A stretch of DNA of 64,000 bases from Multifurca ochricompacta (GCA_022496185.1 WTXG01000185.1:1-64000), one strand, 5' to 3'. Shown: positions 12,009-24,493, counted from the stretch's first letter. Notes: generated from the letters alone by a model not told the origin. Numbers and translations are program-made.

Positions 12009-14250
12009 ATGTCCCTCGACGATCCCTCAAGCTCGACTCCAATAATACAACTAAATGACGAAGAATTACTCAAAGGCCTTCATACGCCACCATTATCAGG
12101 GATCTCGTCCTTACAAACGGAGGAACTTCAAGTTCCAGAGGGTGAAAATGACATACCCGCGCCACCCGACCCAGAACCTGAGCCTGATCCAATGGCAATA
12201 GCAGCCGAGGCAGAGAAACTGAAAGAACAGGGCAACGATTCATTCAAGCACGGTCGATATGGAGAGGCAATCGATTTATATACCAAAGCAATTGTGTGTC
12301 ATCCTCATCCTACCTTCTATTTTACCGCTATCATTCTGACTTGAAACGAATAAAACGAAAAAAAAAAAAAAAAATCAGACTTGGTCCCAACCGAACCAGC
12401 ATACCTCACGAATCGCGCTGCAGCTTTCATCGCCATCAAGCGTTTCCGGCCGGCTCTAACCGACTGCCAACTGGCCTCCTCCCTCCAAACGACATCCGCG
12501 GGTGTCCCAGCCCCGCCTAAAACGCTCTTGCGACTCGCGCGTTGCCAGCTGGCGCTAGCGCAGACCACAGCGGCGCTCTCAACTCTACGTATCGTGCTTG
12601 CAGCTGAGCCGGGCAGCACACAAGCCTCGCAGATGCAAACGCGAGCACTCGAGCTCGAGGCACATGTGCGTAATCTTGAGGCGTCACGGCAGCGTCGGGA
12701 ATGGGCCATGGCTCGCATCGCGCTCGAACGATGTTTGCAGATCATTGAGGCTGAGGGGAGTGAGATCCCGACCGAGTGGAGATTGTGGCGTGTTGAGATC
12801 GAGCTCGCACGCGGGAATTGGGAAGGTGCGAATAGCGCGGCAAAGTGCGTCACATCTTTTAACTCTTTTTTTATTTTATTTTTTTTCCCGTTTTCTTTTC
12901 TTTTCTTTCTTTCTTTTCTGCATCTCCTCTTTCCTTTGCGGATAGTTCGCGCCGACTCATTGCCTTTTTGTTTGTTGACATCTCCTGCTGTTGATTTTTT
13001 TTTTAGCGATGCGATGCGGTTGCAATCGAATTCGCCTGACGTGCTTACCCTTCGTGGGCTCGTGCTCTTCCTTGGTGGACGGCTTCCGCAGGCGCTACAG
13101 CACGCGCAGTCTGCGTTAAGGTATGACCCCGGTCACGAACCCGCGCAGCGGCTACGCAAGCGGGTAAAAGAGGTTGAGCGATTAAAAGAGGAGGGGAATC
13201 AGTCGTTTAAGCGCGGGAAGCTGCATGAGGCTCTAAGTCGATACACTGACGCGCTCGAGGTGTGTTTTTTGGGTTTTTATGAAGTTTTGCTCATCTGACC
13301 AAAAATAACAACAACAACAACAAAAAAAAAACGTATTTTTGCTCTTCGCCAGCGGGTTGGAGAAAATGAGGACGAGGGAAAAGGTGGCCAGTTACGCGCG
13401 ACGTTACTATCTAATCGCGCCACCACGCTCGTCAAAGTACGTCCCCGCCATGCTGCCACGTTGACAATTTTTAAACACCGTCCCTCGTCTTAATGATTCA
13501 TATATCCGCTCACTCTAAACACCCAGCTCTCCCGCCATGACGACGCCCTCATCGATACCGAGGCATCTCTCCTGCTCCAGCCGGGCTCCTTCAAGGCACT
13601 GCGCACACGCGCACGAATCCGGATGCACAACGAACAATACGAGGATGCGATAACGGACTTCCGTTCCGCACTCGAACAGGCAGAGTTTGAGAGCGCGGAT
13701 GGAGACGCGCGCGCATTGCGTGGAGATCTTAAACGTGCGGAGGCGGCGCTTAAGCGTAGCAAGACGAAGGATTATTACAAGATACTTGGTGTGCCGCGCG
13801 ATTGCAACGAGGCGGACATCAAAAAAGCGTACCGGCGCGAGTCTCTCAAGCACCATCCAGACAAGGTAAGCCACTCCCCTTCCCCCCCCCTCTCTCTCTC
13901 TCTCTCCATCTTTTTTTTCGTTTTCCAATTCTACTTTGATAACTAAATATTAAATGATGGGTTGGTCGGTTGGTTGGGGTACCGGACAGGGCGGCGACGA
14001 GGAAAAGTTCAAGTTGGTGGTCGAGGCTCACGCGGTGCTCTCGGACCCACGACGACGCGAACGATACGACCTCGGTGAGGACGAGGACGGCACGACAGAC
14101 TCATCGAACATGCGTGGTGGAGGTGGAGGAATGAACCCGCCGAATTTGCTAGCGTGTTCACCCAATTTGGCGGTGGCGGCGGTGGCGGTGGGTTCTCGTT
14201 CAGCTCGGGCAATCCACATGGATTCCGTGGGTTTTGAGCCACATGACTAA
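12009..14250 (+). CDS. TPR and J-domain co-chaperone (DNAJC7-like), frameshifted near its C-terminus
   Basis: Exons: 12009..~12297, 12379..12844, 13007..13259, 13353..13436, 13527..13865, 13990..~14250; the first donor is uncertain by 4 nt. An acidic Pro-rich N-terminus is followed by TPR units ([22 protein letters not shown]; later [22 protein letters not shown]), then a J domain with YYKILGV and the HPD motif (HHPDK) split by the last intron. This order is that of DNAJC7/TPR2, which passes clients between Hsp70 and Hsp90 in the cytosol. After the run of glycines near 14125 the open frame gives an unrelated tail. The next frame gives the expected Phe/Gly-rich end (FTQFGGGG...NPHGFRGF, stop at 14235-14237). 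A 1-nt loss in the GGA-rich run explains this; it could be real or a sequencing error. Confidence 0.85.
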
Positions 14251-14374
14251 AGCTGCCATAGTTTTGGCTTTAGCTTTCGCGCCTGCCCGGAGGGGAGCCC
14301 AGGGGACACCTTTTTTTCTTATCGAATTACTAATAGATACTTCATTTTCTTTGTCCTGCTGTTTCCGTTGCACC

Positions 14375-16065
14375 TCATTTACTTCCCTCGGAGATACATC
14401 CCTGAAAGGGCCTATTGTACACCATTGGGAAGTTCGAGCACAATGAAGAAGAGTACATTGAATAATCTTCGGCATACTCCTTACAATCTACGATGCTATC
14501 AAGACCTACGAGAGCAAACGATCCCTTAAGTCCCGCAGATAGCGGCAAAAACAAGTGTAAATAACGTACAGCAGATGGTGTCAACCCGAGATCGCGAAGA
14601 GATCTGGAGAAATCTGACGGCGAAAACTGTTTCCTTTGTTTTGAAAGAATGCATTAGCAAGGCAGAAAAACAGGCAGAGGGTGCGCAGGTGGTGAGGGGA
14701 GGGGGAGGGGAAATGTACCTAGGAAAATGTTGAGTGAACGTGACAGTATCGACATCCACTGTCAGGCTCTGGCCAGCGACAAATTCTGCCACCTCTCGCA
14801 GCGCTGGTGATTATGATCAGGGGGTTGATCTTTCAGAAAACGAACGCACGAAGAGAGAAACATAAACAGACGCACGGGCATCACTCGGCAGCGTCGTCGT
14901 CAACGGCTGACCACCACTCGCAAGCCGGATTTGCAAACGCGTTTCCTTAAACTCGCGTCCGGGAATCGAAGTGGTCGCAGGTGCCGCAGCGGAAGGAGCA
15001 GAAGTGCCTGCGACTACAGGGGGAGCTGGGGCTCTGCCCTCGCGCAGTGCCTTCTCCTCCGCAGCCTTTCGTGCACGCTCCCGCTTGTCGACTCAATCTG
15101 CGCCTTGATCGCGGCGAGGGCTTTCTTGTCGTCCTCCTTTTCTGAAAATGCCACATTTTATTTATTTTTTTCATTTCACGATGTGGATAGGAAAATGAAA
15201 GTGGAAAAATGGGACAAACCGCGCCGCCTTGCCTCCAAATCCTTCAGGATCTGCTTATTCTTGAGATCCTCTTTGGTCTGCGCGGCATCCTGTCGGGGGG
15301 TGCGGATTTTTAGCAGACTGTTACGGATGGGGGTGTCAATGGTGTTTCACTCTCACTCACTTTCCCTGCCTTGCGGCGAATGAGTTCGTTTGCCTTTGCA
15401 TCACTCGTTTCCTCCGCAACCTTCATCGCACGCTTTTCAGCCAATTTCTGACGCAATCAGCAACTTCTCTTTCTGTGAGTGGTTTTATCTGTTGTGTTAT
15501 CTTCAGTGAAAAGGGGGTGATTTCAGACAAAAGGAGGAAACGAACTTCCTCGGTGGACTCCTCGAACTGATCGTGCCCACTCTTCTCGGCATGGAAGTTG
15601 GCGAGCGCTGTGTTCTTGAATATCTTCCCGCATTCTGAACATCTAATGCTCTGAACATATCCGTACTGTAAGCAGCAGGATTCAGTACCAGAGATCTAGT
15701 CCGATCTGCTCACCCTCGCCTCAAGGTCAGCACCAGAGCCAGGCTGGCTAGCTGTGTCAGGCTGGATACCGTATGCTGCGCGCAGCGCTGCCGCATCTTC
15801 ATCATCGCCCTCATCCATCGGATCACCTGGGTGTTGGGTAGATGAAGTAGCGGTCGTTCCCGTTGAGGCATCAGGTATTGGATCATCATTGTGTTCGAGG
15901 ATGAAATCCATAGCAGGCTGGAGTCCCTTGTTATTTGTAGCACGGAGGGCCCCTGCATGTCACTTAGATTTGCGTACTCTGGTGTCAATAGAGCCTCATT
16001 TCGAACGTACATTCGACCCTTGCAGAATCGAAACCCATTGAGATTAGAACATCTTTATCTGACAT
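14375..16065 (-). CDS. UBA-UBX domain protein (UBXN1-like p97 adaptor), one frameshift
   Basis: The start ATG at 16065 opens a UBA domain (MSDKDVLISMGF...) whose exon 1 ends at 16011; exon 2 is 15952..15714. Exon 3 from 15665 has a C2H2-type segment CSECGK...FHAEKSGH followed by FEESTEE. A charged coiled-coil region (~15060-15470) and a UBX fold (KETRLQIRLASGG ... TFTQHFPR | KQFSPSDFSRSLRDLGLTPSA, ~14520-14960) follow. This order matches UBXN1/SAKS1, which links ubiquitinated clients to Cdc48/p97. Near 15090 the coiled-coil frame shifts by one base (after IKAQIE). The true stop lies between 14375 and about 14520. The start lies ~150 bp from the proposed start of the TANGO6-like gene, so the promoter is probably shared and divergent. 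Confidence 0.75.
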
Positions 16066-16215
16066 GGTGGCGGGAACAAAGGTTGCGGGCGATGGCACAC
16101 AAAGCAAGGCCACGCGTCTCACTATTCAAAGATTCTTGTCTTCCTTCGACCCTGACGGTCACCTCTGGAATACTGAGAATTCAGCTATTTTCTCCCTTGT
16201 ACCTCCTCAAAAAAA

Positions 16216-19200
16216 TGGAAGAACTTTCACGCTGCCTTGTTGCAGGTTCTATCCTTATTCACAGCGAGAAAGCTGGTCCTGCACCAGATCTTCGAGCAGT
16301 TCTTCTTACGCGTCTCGCCAAATATCGTGCCCATCGCGGGCTCCCTGAACTTGACGGTGGCGATCTTTCATTAGTACGAGTGCAGGAAGAGACGGCGCTG
16401 GAGGCATTATCCGTGGTTGAAACAGTTCAGAAAATCTTAGATCAGGATGTGGGCATACATCCAGCTCCTGCCGCTGCACCTTGCGAGGTGCCCGCCATTG
16501 GCACAAGAGACATTTCGCAGCTCCGCACGCTTCTCTCTATCATCTTTAAGTGGGGTACCGAACCTTTACTTGCGCACATACAAGTTGTGTGGCCAGCCAG
16601 GGGCATCACTCGGACGCAGGTTGGGTCCAAGCTTGTTGACGTTACTGATGCTCCTACGTCATACGGAAAACTTGCCGCTATGACACGGCGGTTGCTCTCA
16701 TTATTATTTCCGCGGGGGGTACGCGGTACCATCCCACAAACTCTCATCTCGTCTAGTCTCCTTAATCGTCATGTCACGGATCTTCTTCGCCCAGGCGTCG
16801 CTCTTGGGTGGGTGCCAAAGGCTCTATCGACAGACTCTATTCCAGTAGTGGACGATCTCAGACCTATTATTATGCGCTTGATGTCAATGTACGAATTCTA
16901 TTCCACAAAAAATGCGCGCTGAGTTTGGTTTCCCCAGTCTACCGCCATCACAAACCATCGCATCTCTTGGTGCTATCATGTCATCTTCTCCACTACCTCC
17001 ACAACATGTGCATAAATCTTGCGCATCCTTGCTTAGTCAACAGCTAATGCGTCCAGATGGCGTCCGCGGACTCCTCGCGGCGGTGTTCGGTGAGAGTGAA
17101 TCGGATGAAGCTCCACTCGAAAGGCTTCTGCACGTTTCTCAAGTACTTAGCGCGATCCCGGCGACCGTTGCGGTTGAGGTATGTGTCCTGTATCAGTCTT
17201 CAGTTTCGTCTTAACTGTGTCATAGGACTACTTCCGTTCCATCGTCCCACGTCTGGTAGAGTTACTCTCTCCAAAGGAGAGGGTCTCGCCTGCGTATATT
17301 CGCGCAGCATCATTTACACTCTCGCGTATGACACTACAGATGGTAGCGCGCGTCATCATGCTCTCGTGTCCAGCATTCTTCTTTCCTCACTGCACACCCT
17401 ATACTTCTTATCACGCCCGACGTTTTACCGTCTGAGAGAACTCTGAGACTCCCTCCTGTTGAGGCGGTTCAGATTATTCAAACATTCCTGACAAATACGG
17501 ACCCCGCTCCGAATCTCGTTTCAACCGTCTTGTCACCAATTGCGACCTCCCTGTACGCGTTGCTTGGTACTCTGGTGCACGTGAGGACAGCAGATCCGGC
17601 AGTGAGAGAGTCGGTACGCGGCTTACTGATCACATGGGGGCGCGTTGTTCCCGTGGACGAGGCAGTCGCAATTTTGTGGGCATGCATAGATGGCCAAGGT
17701 GGCGAGTGGGCCGTCGAACTCGCTGGAAGTGTAAGACGTGTCGAGAAGTGCGTGTGTGCGCTTATTGGCCCTGGCTCGGGATTGATTAGGAAAGCGAAGG
17801 CAGAAGATAGACTCGTCATTAGCCCTTTTCACGCCAGAAGATCTCAAGAAGGCTGAGGAGAGTGGTGCTCTCGACATTGATGCAAATTTCTTGGGCCTGC
17901 GCCCTGACCCCGTACACTTTGTAAGCTTCCTCAAGTCCCTGGAAAGACCAGACGTGGCCTCAGGGATTTTTGTTCGACTTCTCGAGGGCTATCGCGATTT
18001 GAAAGTCGACGGTGACAGCGACCCCCTGAGGTGAAGCTGGAAATACATTTCACAGCCTCAAAATACTTATTCACTTTCCAGAGTACTGCTCTTCTTACAA
18101 ATGATCGTTCAAGTCCAAACTCAGATGTCACAAGACGGACACTCACCTAACAATATCCTTAGCAAACCAGAACATATTCTTTCGTTCATCAAGCATGCCC
18201 TCCAAAGTGACCAGACACAAGATTCGGTATTCAAGCGAGCATCGAAAAAGCTTGATGGCCAACTAGGGTTATCCATGGATGACCTTCGCATCGTCCCCGA
18301 AGAGCGGGTTGAAGATCCTGACACGAATGGTGATAGTGATGATGAAGCGCCCATTTTTGAAGGTGTACAGTCAAACGAGGAGATAATCATCACCGCCCTC
18401 AATCTTCTCCTCAGCGTGCTCGAAGGTACTCTTGTTGTAGCTCCCTCTGCAGCTTATCGCTTACAGTTCCCTTCAGCAAATCCGAACCTTTCGGTCCAGT
18501 CAGCCCCCGCTCTAGGAGAGATTTTCAAGGATGCTGAGCGGTTAGCCAAAGCACCCTCCGAATCGGTCCGCACGCTTTCCCGGGAAGCACGGATGGTGCT
18601 AACAGTGCGCTTCGCTTCTGCTTCGACAATCACTCCAGGCCCTGCACGCGAACCGGAAGAAGACCGGATCCACTCGACCTATCAGAGGGCACTCAGGCTG
18701 CTCCAAGATCCTTTGCTGCCCGTCCGTGCTCATGGCCTATTTCTTCTCCGCGATTTGGTGAGCACACGGGCAGGTACTGTGCCCCACGAGGTGGTACGCG
18801 CTCTTGAGCCCGCTATCCGCGATGTTTTCTTGCAGGCCATTCAGGACAATGACTCTTACATATTCCTGAATGCGGTACAAGGCTTAGCAGTACTCGTGGA
18901 TTCTTTTGGCGCTGAAATTATACGCGCCCTAATTCGCGCTTATGCGGACGGGATGCAGGAGTAGGCGCTGGCGCTCTCACGCAGCAGGACGTCGACGTGC
19001 GCTTGCGGGTCGGGGAGGCACTCGGACAGGTCATCCGACGGTGTGGGGATGCGCTGCCGCGATACGGCAAGTTTTTATCTACTCTATTGAAAGAAATGTC
19101 TATTGACTTTATTTGGGGCAGCCGATATACTGGTCCCGCCGTTGTTCGCGCTCGTCCGTGGCTCGCATCTCCCCACGACCATACGGACTTCATCCCTCTC

Positions 19201-19641
19201 CCTCCTCGCGACATGCGCTGACACTAATAATCTCGCCTTGATACCCTACGCAAACGACCTTGCCAACGCGATGCTGGATCTCCTCAGGTCGAAGGCGCAC
19301 GTGCCTCAGCACATGATCGTCAACTTCCCTCCTCCATAGACGCCAATCAGCACTCAGTTAAATCGACGGACATGGACAGCCAGCCCACAGTGGCAGACCC
19401 GAGGTTCCCACCGTTCCGCCGCGCGTCGCTGCACTTCCTTGGTGTGCTCGTGCGCGCGTATACAGGTCTGCTTATCTCAACACCAGCCTAGGAGTGGTCC
19501 ACCAGAAGCTTCCCCTCTCGACGTGCAATGACAACTTTGGGTTATGTTGCGGCAACGGATTCTGATTCTGTTGTGCGCATCATGGCACAGGAGGTGGGAG
19601 AGGCTGTGCGTGCCCTTAAACGCGCGTTGATTGGCCTGTGA
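16216..19641 (+). pseudogene. TANGO6/Rtp1-like HEAT-repeat protein, multiple frameshifts
   Basis: Long helical segments appear in order: MEELSRCLVAGSILIHSEKA... (from 16216), ...LLSVLEGTLVVAPSAAYRLQ, and the diagnostic VRAHGLFLLRDLV ... DVFLQAIQDNDSYIFLNAVQGLAVLVDSFG (to ~18955). The last exon ends GYVAATDSDSVVRIMAQEV with stop TGA at 19639-19641. This is the layout of Rtp1/TANGO6, which helps assemble and import RNA polymerase II. The reading frame must jump at least five times (near 17375, 17835, 18955, 19090 and 19335), mostly by one base and often in short homopolymers. Either the copy is decaying or the sequence carries indel errors. Intron positions near 16890, 17180 and 18030 look genuine. 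The start is tentative. Confidence 0.7.
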
Positions 19642-20050
19642 GTGACATCCTCCTTGCTCCCTTACCATCACCATCTGCTTGAGCTTGTCCCTTGCGGTCG
19701 CTCGCACTGGTTGTGTATTAGAATTAGGATAGTCTTGAATAAACCTTCCTCATTGTGGCCTACCAACCACCTACAAATCAGATAACTCTCTCACGTTACA
19801 GGGGCTCCAGCAGCGGCGGGGCCAATAACCCCATCGTTGTACTATCCTCCTCTGCGGAATCGACCTCCTCCGTGGAACTCATTCCCCCATCCGGCTTGCC
19901 CTACATTCACCCACCCCCTGCTTACCCGGAGATCTCTCCGCTCCCCCTGGTTTCCAAGCTGTCTTCGCAGCTCTCAATCCTCCTCACAGACCCACCCTCG
20001 CTGGCGCCCTGTGGCATGGATAGCTTATTACAGCCTCTAGACGAGCCCTC
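19642..20050. other. Interval before the EMC3-like gene, Pro-rich frames
   Basis: This is the 3' flank of the TANGO6-like gene followed by ~250 bp encoding Pro-rich peptide in more than one frame. The N-terminal membrane segment expected for EMC3 was not found here. No feature is supported. Confidence 0.4.
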
Positions 20051-20712
20051 ATGCGCTCCAATGTCTTACGCGCTACGTCAACCAACTCTCTTATACCCCC
20101 ATCCTTTTACCAAGCCATCTCGCAGAACCTGTCAAAGGCGTTCACAGAGGGCACATACCTGAAAGATGGCCCCCCGAAGCAAGGTGAGACACCAGCCCTA
20201 CCTAATCCGCTCTCGGACCCTGCAGCCATGGACGGGATGATGGCAGGAATGAGAACGGAGATGGTCATGATAGTACCGCAGATGATTGTCATGGGACGGA
20301 TCAACTTCTTTGAGGGGTTTGTCTTGAGCATGCGGCATTCCAATTCTTTGTGTGCGCCCTGCCCACAACTAATGACCTCTGAAATTTCAAACTCCCCTTT
20401 CCGCTGACTTTGGGTTTCAAATCCATGCATGCTCCAACGTGGAATTCAGACGGCCGAGATGGATATCCGCTGGGTGTCGTCGTTGTCATGGTACTTCCTC
20501 AACTTCTTCGGGTTAAATGGGTTGTATCGCATCATCCTTGGCGGAGATGAAGGTAGGTCTTGTGCTTTGTCTGATGACCTTCGATGGGACAGCCTCAGGG
20601 CTTCAATAAACTGCTCAAGGCCGAGCACGATCACCTAGAGTTTGCGGAAGGGCTGCACAAGTCCGTCTCTCTGGGCCAGCACGTTCTGATGAACGCAGCT
20701 GAGGTTAGATAA
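20051..20712 (+). pseudogene. EMC3: EMC3-like ER membrane complex subunit, N-terminus missing and one frameshift
   Basis: The frame from 20051 encodes a cytosolic segment (AFTEGTYLKDGPP ... NPLSDPAAMDGMMAGMR) and the membrane core MIVPQMIVMGRINFFEGF. After a likely intron come KLPFPLTLGFKSM and MLQRGIQTAEMDIRWVSSLSWYF, then the tail GFNKLLKAEHDHLEFAEGLHKSV ending at 20712. These are hallmark segments of EMC3, the insertase subunit of the ER membrane complex. Between FKSM and MLQRG the frame is broken by a repeated ATGC (near 20425). The first transmembrane helix and ~60 residues usually present at the N-terminus are not visible upstream. The copy is therefore truncated or mis-sequenced. Confidence 0.65.
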
Positions 20713-22124
20713 GCACTACCTAAACGATAACTACAGGAATATTGTCAGCTGCACACGAGGCAAAGATAACCTAAGTAGATACTCACTTCAATTATAAATG
20801 GTCAAAACTGAAGTGCAAGATACAGGGAGATTGTCCTTGGATAGGATCTGAGAGCTACAACCATGCAGCTTTTGCTGATGTTGCCAGTGCAAGACAGACC
20901 TAAGTGAACTTCGTGATATACTTACCAACATTCCACTCGGTTTGGATCCTTAGTAGCACATTACAGCACGCTCTTTACATGTATAAAGGTCTTGCTTATA
21001 TGTTCCTTGGCTCAATAACAGCCTAGGCAGTGGCTCATCAGAAAGGCTTCCTGTGATGGCAACCTTGGGTTATGTTGCAGTGACAGATGTTGATTCTGTT
21101 GTGCGCATCATGGCACAATAGGTGGGAGAGGCCATTTGATTGGCCTGTGAGAGGGAGTCTAGTTGGGGTGAGAAATGGGAGGAGTGAGACACGCCAATGG
21201 CAATGGCACCTAAATTCTTAATACGTCCTCGTTAAGGTGATTACCGTGACATATATTCAACACAGTCTCTCACATTAATGTTCAAGCTGACAGCACAGTA
21301 CATGTAGTTCTATGCGAATTTACGTAAGAGTTAAACGTGGTCTAAAAGTAGAGGGTCATTTGACTTCGTTGAGCATGATTCCACGTCCCGGGGTTGTACT
21401 GAGGCTCGAAACAATCCCTCAAACTTGACGGATGACGTGCATGCCGCCATCTACACCCTTTTCATGTCGAGGACTGAGAATCCTACGACGGCGCTGGCCA
21501 TGATGACCGAAGATGGGGAAGCTGGCTATAACTGGCTTAGCTCTGCGGCGGAGCCAGTTTCAGTAAATGACTCTTCGATGCTAGCACAATTCATATGGTT
21601 AGTGGAACTTTCTGGCGCCCTATTCAATGATTGTAATGGTGATACGATGGTAAAATGAAGCAGTGCAGGTAAGTGACTGAAGTTTCCCGTAATATGAACA
21701 ATGGCAAAAAGGGCAAATTTGGGCTCTAAGGCCTAGTGGTACAGCTTTAGGGAACGAACGAAATTATGCAGGTTGTCAAATCCTTATCCATGACCATAAG
21801 GCCGCACTTGCTAAACTCTTAGCCGCTGCGGCCGAGATGAACTTAGCTTAGCGACCATTCTAGCAACCTTTAGTCCATTTTTGCCCTTCGTTTTTGCGAT
21901 TGTACTGCCGCACATGTCATTTGGTGCACCGAGATGATGGTGAGTTTCCAATGTCTTCTATAAATTGAAATCTAGTTCCCTTTGCCGCACGGCGAATCCC
22001 CCAAGTTCAAGTGACCAACACAAACCCTTCTCACATAGTTGCATCACCGTAAATGCAGTGAGTCAATCGGTTTTCCTCCAAGCTGAAGTCTAGGGTTGAT
22101 GTGCACTTTTTCAGTAACCTCACC
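20713..22124. other. Gene-poor interval with repeat fragments
   Basis: No full gene is seen. 20750-20990 contains pieces similar to the Copia-1 LTR (a GATACTCACTTCA block and a GGTCAAAACTGAAGT block). 21010-21150 is a decayed copy of the TANGO6-like 3' end. A 77-codon frame at 21425-21658 has no recognisable domain and I do not call it a gene. Confidence 0.5.
21030..21150 (+). pseudogene. Decayed partial copy of the TANGO6-like 3' end
   Basis: This matches 19500-19645 nearly base for base: the run ACCTTGGGTTATGTTGC, then GTTGTGCGCATCATGGCACA and the TTGATTGGCCTGTGA end. Several differences convert CpG to TpG or CpA, and a stop (CAATAG in place of CAGGAG) interrupts it. About 20 bases near the end are deleted. 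It is a local duplicate of the last exon, about 1.5 kb downstream of its source. Confidence 0.75.
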
Positions 22125-23284
22125 ATGAACCGAATAATTTCAACTCGTGCTTTTTCGACGATTTCTTCAAGGTCTAGTGCGCTAAGCAAACATTTTAAAA
22201 ATGAGAAAAGTTCACAGTTGTTGTCTCGGTGAGTAACAGCGTCTCGAGTGTGGCAAGGGCCTGACAATATTGAAAGGTTGGACGGTCAATATTCTTTTTC
22301 TAAAGGAGTGTTTGATTATCCTCAGCTCGTCCCACCTCAAGTCAAAACCAGTCATATCTCCAAAGTGATCGATGCGGCCGCTGGGACAGGCGCTTGGGCA
22401 CATGACTTTGCGTCCTTGCCCAATGTCCGCGACCGCGATGTTCAAATCTTCGCATGCGATATTACCACGGCGAACTTCCGTCGAGTAGATCGACCTGCGG
22501 CCAGGAAGATAAATTTTTTTCAGCAAGACGTTACCAAACCGTTTCCGAACGAAATGCTGGGAACATTCGACCTTGCCAACATGAATTACTTGTTTTATGA
22601 TCTGACCGCACAGGGGTGGAAGACGGCGCTACAAAATTTGCATGACTTATTAAGTAAGGGGTTTATCTGACATCATACCCTGTACTCACATAAACAATCC
22701 TAGAACCAGGGGGGCACCTCATTCTGCGAGACTTTGATGCCATTTTACATAGCCACGAGAATCCTCCATTGTCCATCATTCCACAATTTGAGGAGAAAAA
22801 ACCTGATATCATGGCTCATATGCAGGGTACATCAACTTTGGCCAAAATGAATCGCATCTTCACAGGTATTGCCCTTCATCAAAACTTCATTGTTGAGTAA
22901 GCCAATTCAACTTTAGATCGAGTATATATTGACTAGTCCAATCATAGCCTTTCATATCAATTGCCTAAGATGCTTGAAGAAGCTTCCCTGAAGGTCTTAT
23001 CATCTAAACGCGTCTTGGTCCCTTTTGGAGCATGCTGCGATTTGTATACAAGTGTAAATGGATCGTCCCTTTCGCATTCCAAGGAATTCTCCATCGAAAA
23101 TGTTAGCCAAGTCGCAAATATGACAACACTAATCGTGACAAAGGAAGATGAACTGAAGCTAGCCAGCGGGGTCAAGATGACAAAGGAAGAGGAAAGACAG
23201 AACCTCATAAAAGAATTTGGGGAATTCGCAGCAGAAAAAGGGATGGTGATGACTGCGTCTGAATGGGTTATTGTTAGGCCTTGA
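22125..23284 (+). CDS. Class I SAM-dependent methyltransferase, possible in-frame stop after N-terminus
   Basis: Exons: 22125..22653, 22704..22896, 22948..23284, phases consistent. Motif I is VIDAAAGTGAW, then IFACDIT (motif post-I), FDLANMNYLFYDL (motif II region) and KPGGHLILRDFDA (motif III). The C-terminal ~110 residues are unlike catalytic motifs. Substrate unknown; Class I methyltransferases of this form are common in fungal secondary metabolism. The first exon starts MNRIISTRAFSTISSR..., rich in Arg/Ser like a mitochondrial presequence, but codon 36 is TGA (22230-22232). No ATG lies between that stop and motif I. So either an upstream exon joins after the stop, or the gene is interrupted. 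Confidence 0.65.
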
Positions 23285-23690
23285 TACTCAGCCCTAATCA
23301 TCATCATGTGATTGTGTGACATAAGAGCATGTGACTGAGAGCCTTCATGTGACTTGAGGCATGTGAGGAGTTGCGTATCGTCTTGTCTCTTGTCTCTTAT
23401 CTCTTGTCACCTCTTTTTGTTCCAACCTGGAAAAAAAGGCCGAAATAGTTTCCGCAGAGGCTGTCGTTGGCGACCTCTAGGGTTAAGGGACCCACTTTTT
23501 CCTAATTGGCCATCAGAGGAACCAATATTGTCCCTGTCCCAATTTAATTACCCATAAAGTCATTTCTGGCCTTTTCGATTCAGCGTGGACTCCGTGCAGC
23601 CGTTTGTTGTCCTACTCACACACGCCCTTTGGTCTTCCTATCTTTCTATCCCCTCCCCCACCTCCCAAGTTCCCCGAATCTCGTCGGTCT
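23285..23690. other. Intergenic region
   Basis: No gene is seen. There is a CT-rich stretch at 23383-23420 and 23630-23660, perhaps the leader of the EI24-like gene. Confidence 0.4.
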
Positions 23691-23699
23691 CGCAAACGA

Positions 23700-24420
23700 C
23701 ATCATTTTAGGGTATAAGCCTCCATTCGACGTGCGCTTCCTCTCGCATTTTGCCCGCCTCCATAGTTAGCACATCTTCTTTCCCTTCTTGGGCCACAATT
23801 GTGTTCTTGTCGTCGCCTATTAAATTCCTTCCTATCCCGCAACCTTCGCATCGCGCACGCGGGCATGGGACCAGGCCGCTGCGTCACGCAGCAAGGGTCC
23901 TGGGTTCTGGAAACCCTATGTCGAAGGATGGGAAATGCTGCCCAGTGTTGACAACCAGTGAGCGGGACTGGAGGAAGCAAGGGACAAGGCGGTCTGGCTC
24001 TTGTCAGTTGGGATCTATTTTGTTTAACTGGGCTTGAGCGGAGTTTGACAATGTGTGTGAGTGCGCGTCAAGTGTTGCTAATTCCGTTGTCTGTGGTCCC
24101 GGTCGGTGGGCTGTTTGTCGCGGCCGCCTTCAAAGCGCTCGATACTGCCCGATACCTTCATAAGCCTATTCCCTCTCCCTTTTCCCTTGTCATTCGCCCC
24201 TTTAGCTCGCTCTTTCATAGGAGCAGACTGTTGACTTCATCATGGAACACAAGTGGGACTACCGTTGTGAATTATCAGATGCTCCAGCCATGGTACTTTT
24301 GGCTGACATTGAATGTTGTTTTGTCAGTTTTCTTCTTTGCTGCTGCGTTTTGACGCTTCCCTTGTTGGCCTGGTCTTCTCGGTATCAAATCAAATCGGGG
24401 CTGTCATGTGGGCTCATGGT
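23700..24420 (+). pseudogene. EI24-domain membrane protein, cut off at its 3' end by repeats
   Basis: Recognisable pieces in order are a possible NPMSKDGK segment (~23915), a hydrophobic block LLIPLSVVPVGGLFVAAAFKALD (~24080-24140), an EHKWDYR motif (~24245) and, after an intron (about 24266-24317), LVGLVFSVSNQIGAVMWAH ending at a GT donor at 24420. The last motif is characteristic of the EI24 family of ER or lipid-droplet membrane proteins (yeast relatives include Rrt8). The exon that should follow is replaced by repeat DNA from 24494 onward. Frames of the upstream part do not join cleanly. A truncated gene is the simplest reading. Confidence 0.55.
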
Positions 24421-24493
24421 ACGTAGATTCACTCGGCTCGGCTGATTTATTCCTACTACTGATGTGGGAGAAGAGACAGCATTGGTTTGTAAT

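Noticed and set aside
21425..21658. 77-codon frame after the TANGO6-like fragment
   Set aside because: No domain, no neighbour to join and no start context of note; not enough to call a gene.
21740..21815. Possible tRNA-like A and B boxes (GGCCTAGTGGTACAGC ... GGTTGTCAAATCC)
   Set aside because: The B box has an insertion and no acceptor stem could be built; chance similarity is as likely.
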